A stretch of DNA of 8,971 bases. It comes from Candidatus Aminicenantota bacterium. Lineage in GTDB: Bacteria > Acidobacteriota > Aminicenantia > Aminicenantales > Aminicenantaceae. The position numbers and the translations under genes were made by a program. Where the stretch lies: NCBI GenBank assembly GCA_030615975.1, contig JAUWYH010000049.1:1-8971 (forward strand), read 5' to 3'. This document shows, piece after piece, positions 7,035 through 8,971 of this stretch; position 1 is the stretch's first letter; each line of letters begins with the position of its first letter. The notes beneath the pieces were generated by a model. That model made no database searches, was not told the origin of the DNA, and saw only the letters and a program-made list of their open reading frames with translations.

Positions 7035-7171
7035 TGATTATTCCTTTCAAGTGAGGAAATTTTTAATAAAACTTTTATAAAATTAAAAACTAATTCATTT
7101 TTCGACAAACTTCAAGAAAATTTTTAGGTGATCCCAATGATTGGTTTACCATTTTGCCTTTTTTTGATATG

Positions 7172-7177
7172 TATTAT
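7172..7177 (+). promoter_or_regulatory. Candidate -10 box for leaderless transcription of the deacetylase-like gene
   Basis: TATTAT (5 of 6 to consensus) ends 5 bases before the ATG at 7183, so transcription would begin at or next to the start codon. No good -35 box is found at normal spacing and there is no Shine-Dalgarno site. The 148-base gap it lies in (7035-7182) is AT-rich; I saw no confident promoter in it for proline dehydrogenase. Confidence 0.3.
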
Positions 7178-7182
7178 CCTTA

Positions 7183-8139
7183 ATGGTTAGTATAAAAGGA
7201 CTTCTAAGGATTTTCCGAAGGAAAAGATTCCCTTTCAAGTTTGTCTACAGCGAAAATTATTGGATGTTAGACCTTGGAAATCATGTTTTTCCTGTAGAGA
7301 AATACAGGCTCATTTATGAAAGAATCCTTCGCCTGGGAGCTAAAAAAGAAAACATTCTGGCTCCACAGCCTGCAAAAGAAGATGATCTTCTTTTAGTCCA
7401 TACCTCGAAGTATTTGAAAAAGCTGAAAACAGGGATACTTTCGCAATCTGAAATATTAACTATGGAATTACCCTATTCTCCTGAACTGATGCAGTTTGCC
7501 TTGTTACATTTAGGAGGGACGATTCTTGCAGCAGAGATAGCTCTGGAGGAGGGACTGGCCATTCATATTGGAGGAGGCTTTCATCACGCCTTTCCTGATC
7601 ATGGGGAAGGTTTTTGTGTCGTCCATGATGTGGCTGTTGCTTTGGAGAGAATGAGACATGAGGGAAAGATCCAGAGGGCGATGGTTGTGGATTGTGATGT
7701 CCATCAAGGAAACGGAACCGCTTTTATCTTCTCTAAGAAAGATTATGTTTTTACCTTTTCCATTCATCAGATGGATATTTACCCTGCTGAGAAACCTTCC
7801 AGTTCTTTAGACATAGGATTATGGTCTGGCGATGGAGATGAGAAATATCTCTCTTCGCTCGGTTCTCATATTCCTCGAATCTATGAAGAATTTCGGCCTG
7901 ATATTGTTTTTTATCTTGCAGGAGCTGATCCTTACAAAAACGACCAGTTAGGAGGTTTGAATCTGACTTTAGAAGGACTCAAGAAGAGAGACGGGCTCGT
8001 CATCGAAGAAGCTCGTAAACTTCATATTCCTCTGGTTGTCCTTTTTGCAGGAGGTTATGCTTATGATGTAGAAGATACGGTTGCTATCCATTTGAATACG
8101 ATTAAAGTTGCTCAAAAAACACAAAGAAGATATGCTTGA
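7183..8139 (+). CDS. Histone deacetylase superfamily hydrolase (AcuC/HDAC-like, class IV-like)
   Basis: Members of this superfamily are zinc hydrolases that remove acetyl or related acyl groups from lysine, polyamines or small amides. The 318 residues cover the whole fold. Catalytic features are the His134-His135 pair in GGGFHHAFPDHGEGFCVVHD (130-149), zinc ligands Asp172 and His174 in DCDVHQGNG, Asp249 in LAGADPYKNDQLGG, and Tyr302 in AGGYAYD, which would stabilise the transition state. All are intact. The N-terminus KFVYSENYWMLDLGNHVFP (19-37) supports a start upstream of residue 19; ATG 7183 is the only ATG that fits, although it has no Shine-Dalgarno site, and the next ATG (residue 28) would cut into the domain. 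The basic first 17 residues are unusual. Substrate is unknown; deacetylation of a metabolic enzyme is possible, and no acetyltransferase gene is nearby. Confidence 0.88.
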   Translation: MVSIKGLLRIFRRKRFPFKFVYSENYWMLDLGNHVFPVEKYRLIYERILRLGAKKENILAPQPAKEDDLLLVHTSKYLKKLKTGILSQSEILTMELPYSPELMQFALLHLGGTILAAEIALEEGLAIHIGGGFHHAFPDHGEGFCVVHDVAVALERMRHEGKIQRAMVVDCDVHQGNGTAFIFSKKDYVFTFSIHQMDIYPAEKPSSSLDIGLWSGDGDEKYLSSLGSHIPRIYEEFRPDIVFYLAGADPYKNDQLGGLNLTLEGLKKRDGLVIEEARKLHIPLVVLFAGGYAYDVEDTVAIHLNTIKVAQKTQRRYA

Positions 8140-8144
8140 TCATA

Positions 8145-8262
8145 AGCGTAAAACGGAAAACGTGAAACGTAAAGCGTAAGTCGCAAAACAGAAGAAATTA
8201 AATAAATAATTCTAAATAAGAAAACAGCTTTTTACTTTTACCGTTTTACTCTTTACGTTTCC
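8145..8262. repeat. Simple CGTAAA-type repeats arranged in inverted orientation
   Basis: Short units such as GTAAAACGG (8148-8156) and AAACGTAAAG (8165-8174) reappear as reverse complements CCGTTTTAC (8241-8249) and CTTTACGTTT (8251-8260). The two pairs cross, so only one can pair at a time. The patch fills the gap between the convergent deacetylase and cutA genes and reaches the last codons of cutA. It could fold as a shared 3' structure, but no classic terminator is seen. Confidence 0.5.
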
Positions 8263-8578
8263 CTTTTGTTTCTTTATCAATCCAGTCCAGATATTTTGAG
8301 TGACCATGGAGAATGGGAAGAGCGATAATTTCTGGCACTTCGTAAGGATGAAGCTTTAGAATTTTTTCCTTCAAATCCATAAAGAGAGTGTTTCTTGTTT
8401 TGATGAAAAGAATGTACTCTGGCTCTTGAGAAATTTCCTCTTGCCACCAGTAATGGGATTCGCAGGCAGCAGATATTGTTACACAGGCAGCCAGTCTTTC
8501 TTTAAGCAGATTTTTTGTTATATTTTGGCCCACTTCTTTATTGGGCACAGTTGTCAGAACCAGTATGTATTTATTCAA
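8246..8578 (-). CDS. cutA: CutA1 divalent-cation tolerance family protein
   Basis: CutA proteins are small, very stable cytoplasmic trimers with a ferredoxin-like, PII-like fold; the link to copper and other divalent-metal tolerance is known but the mechanism is unclear. Family marks are ILVLTTVPNKEVG (5-17), LLKERLAACV (24-33), SHYWWQEEI, EYILFIKT, LHPYEVPEIIALPI and YLDWI. The start is TTG at 8578, giving 110 residues, the usual length. It is preceded at 7 bases by GGAGG. The in-frame ATG at 8638 would add 20 residues unrelated to the family and lies inside the predicted promoter spacer, so it is rejected. The tail KETKGKRKE is unusually basic and is encoded by the repeat patch at the 3' end, so the repeat may have replaced the original C-terminus. 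Confidence 0.92.
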   Translation of the reverse strand: MNKYILVLTTVPNKEVGQNITKNLLKERLAACVTISAACESHYWWQEEISQEPEYILFIKTRNTLFMDLKEKILKLHPYEVPEIIALPILHGHSKYLDWIDKETKGKRKE

Positions 8579-8585
8579 TTCTATG

Positions 8586-8590
8586 CCTCC
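8586..8590 (-). promoter_or_regulatory. cutA: Ribosome binding site that fixes the TTG start of cutA
   Basis: On the minus strand GGAGG is followed by 7 bases and TTG, then codons for the canonical CutA N-terminus NKYILVL. No site of this quality precedes any ATG in the frame. Confidence 0.8.
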
Positions 8591-8622
8591 ACGAGTACAT
8601 GATAACTCTCTTTTTCGCCAAA

Positions 8623-8651
8623 ATAATATCACCGCCATCAGGAAGAAGCAA
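8623..8651 (-). promoter_or_regulatory. cutA: Candidate sigma70-type promoter for cutA
   Basis: On the minus strand TTGCTT (8646-8651) and TATTAT (8623-8628, 5 of 6) are separated by 17 bases. The predicted start near 8616 gives a leader of about 38 bases that contains the GGAGG site. The -35 box lies 14 bases from the MITE-like repeat at 8666. Confidence 0.5.
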
Positions 8652-8665
8652 GCCTTTCGAGGATA

Positions 8666-8763
8666 TGGGGCCAGACTTTAATAATTTGAATTTTTTTTTG
8701 AAAAAAGGTAGAGTCTCTTATGAACTGAATAAAGAAAATTCAAATTATTAAAGTCTGATCCCA
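8666..8763. mobile_element. MITE-like / REPIN-like element with 29-base inverted repeats
   Basis: The left arm (8666-8694) and right arm (8735-8763) are reverse complements at 27 of 29 positions, including a perfect 23-base core (8672-8694 with 8735-8757). The two mismatches are adjacent (GC against AT). The arms flank a 40-base loop with no coding sense. The outer ends read TGGG..CAGAC, a form seen at the ends of dispersed palindromic repeats linked to IS200-like (Y1) transposases; that link is from general knowledge. No target-site duplication is evident. The T9 run at the inner end of the left arm could also act in transcript ending. It ends 5 bases before the glycosyltransferase ATG. Confidence 0.65.
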
Positions 8764-8768
8764 ACAAG

Positions 8769-8971
8769 ATGCGAATCGGTTTTGATGTCCGTCCTTTTCT
8801 TAAAGAAGAGACAGGAGTAGGGATTTATTTCAAGAACCTGCTTTTTTCTCTCTCTCGAATTGACCATTCCAATGAATACTATCTCTTCTCTTCATCTTTA
8901 AAGGATAGATTCTCATCTGAGAAGATCCCACTCTTTGCCAAGAAACGTTTTAGAGATTTTCCTTTTCCTGT
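8769..8971 (+). CDS. N-terminus of a GT4-type (GT-B fold) glycosyltransferase, cut by the right window edge
   Basis: The 67 visible codons begin MRIGFDVRPF and continue KEETGVGIYFKNLL. This is the first Rossmann strand and glycine-rich loop typical of family 4 retaining glycosyltransferases, which move a sugar from a nucleotide donor to a lipid, glycan or other acceptor at the cytoplasmic face. The donor-binding domain is outside the window, so donor and acceptor are unknown. ATG 8769 is the only start: an in-frame TAA lies at 8730-8732. No Shine-Dalgarno site is present, because the MITE-like repeat fills the space up to 5 bases before the ATG; expression may come from within the repeat or be weak. 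Confidence 0.72.
   Translation, partial: MRIGFDVRPFLKEETGVGIYFKNLLFSLSRIDHSNEYYLFSSSLKDRFSSEKIPLFAKKRFRDFPFP

Noticed and set aside
8515..8751. 78-codon plus-strand open frame
   Set aside because: It crosses antisense cutA, the cutA promoter and most of the inverted repeat, and shows no protein-like pattern.
8666..8763. CRISPR array or riboswitch
   Set aside because: There is one inverted pair with a single loop and not three or more evenly spaced direct repeats, and no recognisable riboswitch core.

Overview
The window looks like a piece of chromosome from an AT-leaning, probably uncultured, anaerobic-type bacterium. Base composition is moderate to low GC by eye and was not measured. Gene starts mix good Shine-Dalgarno sites with starts that have none. 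A pyrophosphate-linked pyruvate phosphate dikinase and a PyrK-type electron-transfer subunit fit an anaerobic or facultative lifestyle. The phylum cannot be fixed from sequence alone; Candidatus Aminicenantes is a guess only. The content is metabolic housekeeping plus intergenic palindromic repeats. I found no CRISPR array, tRNA, rRNA, phage gene or transposase gene, and no convincing new defence-type system.

Left part (1-3030): pyrK runs leftward off the edge. It is divergent from a rightward three-gene cluster: a class I aminotransferase, a membrane-anchored rhodanese and a four-helix MauE/DoxX-like membrane protein with a CGCFG motif. The last two genes overlap by 14 bases. The two divergent promoters appear packed back to back, with their -35 boxes 8 bases apart. 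The rhodanese and MauE-like pair place their reactive cysteines on the same predicted (outer) side of the membrane, which suggests a small thiol or sulfur redox module.

Middle (3031-6045): a gap holds a terminator-like GGGACAGC hairpin, two more hairpins and an 11-base direct repeat. It is followed by a promoter and ppdK. The real ppdK start is at 3331, not at the upstream in-frame ATG. PPDK has all the main catalytic residues but reads CGVHGG where the family usually has CGEHGG.

Right part (6046-8971): a monofunctional proline dehydrogenase (minus strand) converges on ppdK and is divergent from a histone-deacetylase-like hydrolase (plus strand) that may be translated leaderless. cutA (minus strand, TTG start with a strong Shine-Dalgarno site and its own promoter) converges on the deacetylase gene across a patch of simple CGTAAA-type repeats. 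A 98-base MITE-like inverted repeat sits between the cutA promoter and the start of a truncated GT4-type glycosyltransferase at the right edge.

The genes do not form one pathway. PPDK (pyruvate/PEP interconversion), the aminotransferase and proline dehydrogenase could all feed amino-acid carbon into central metabolism, but this link is inference.
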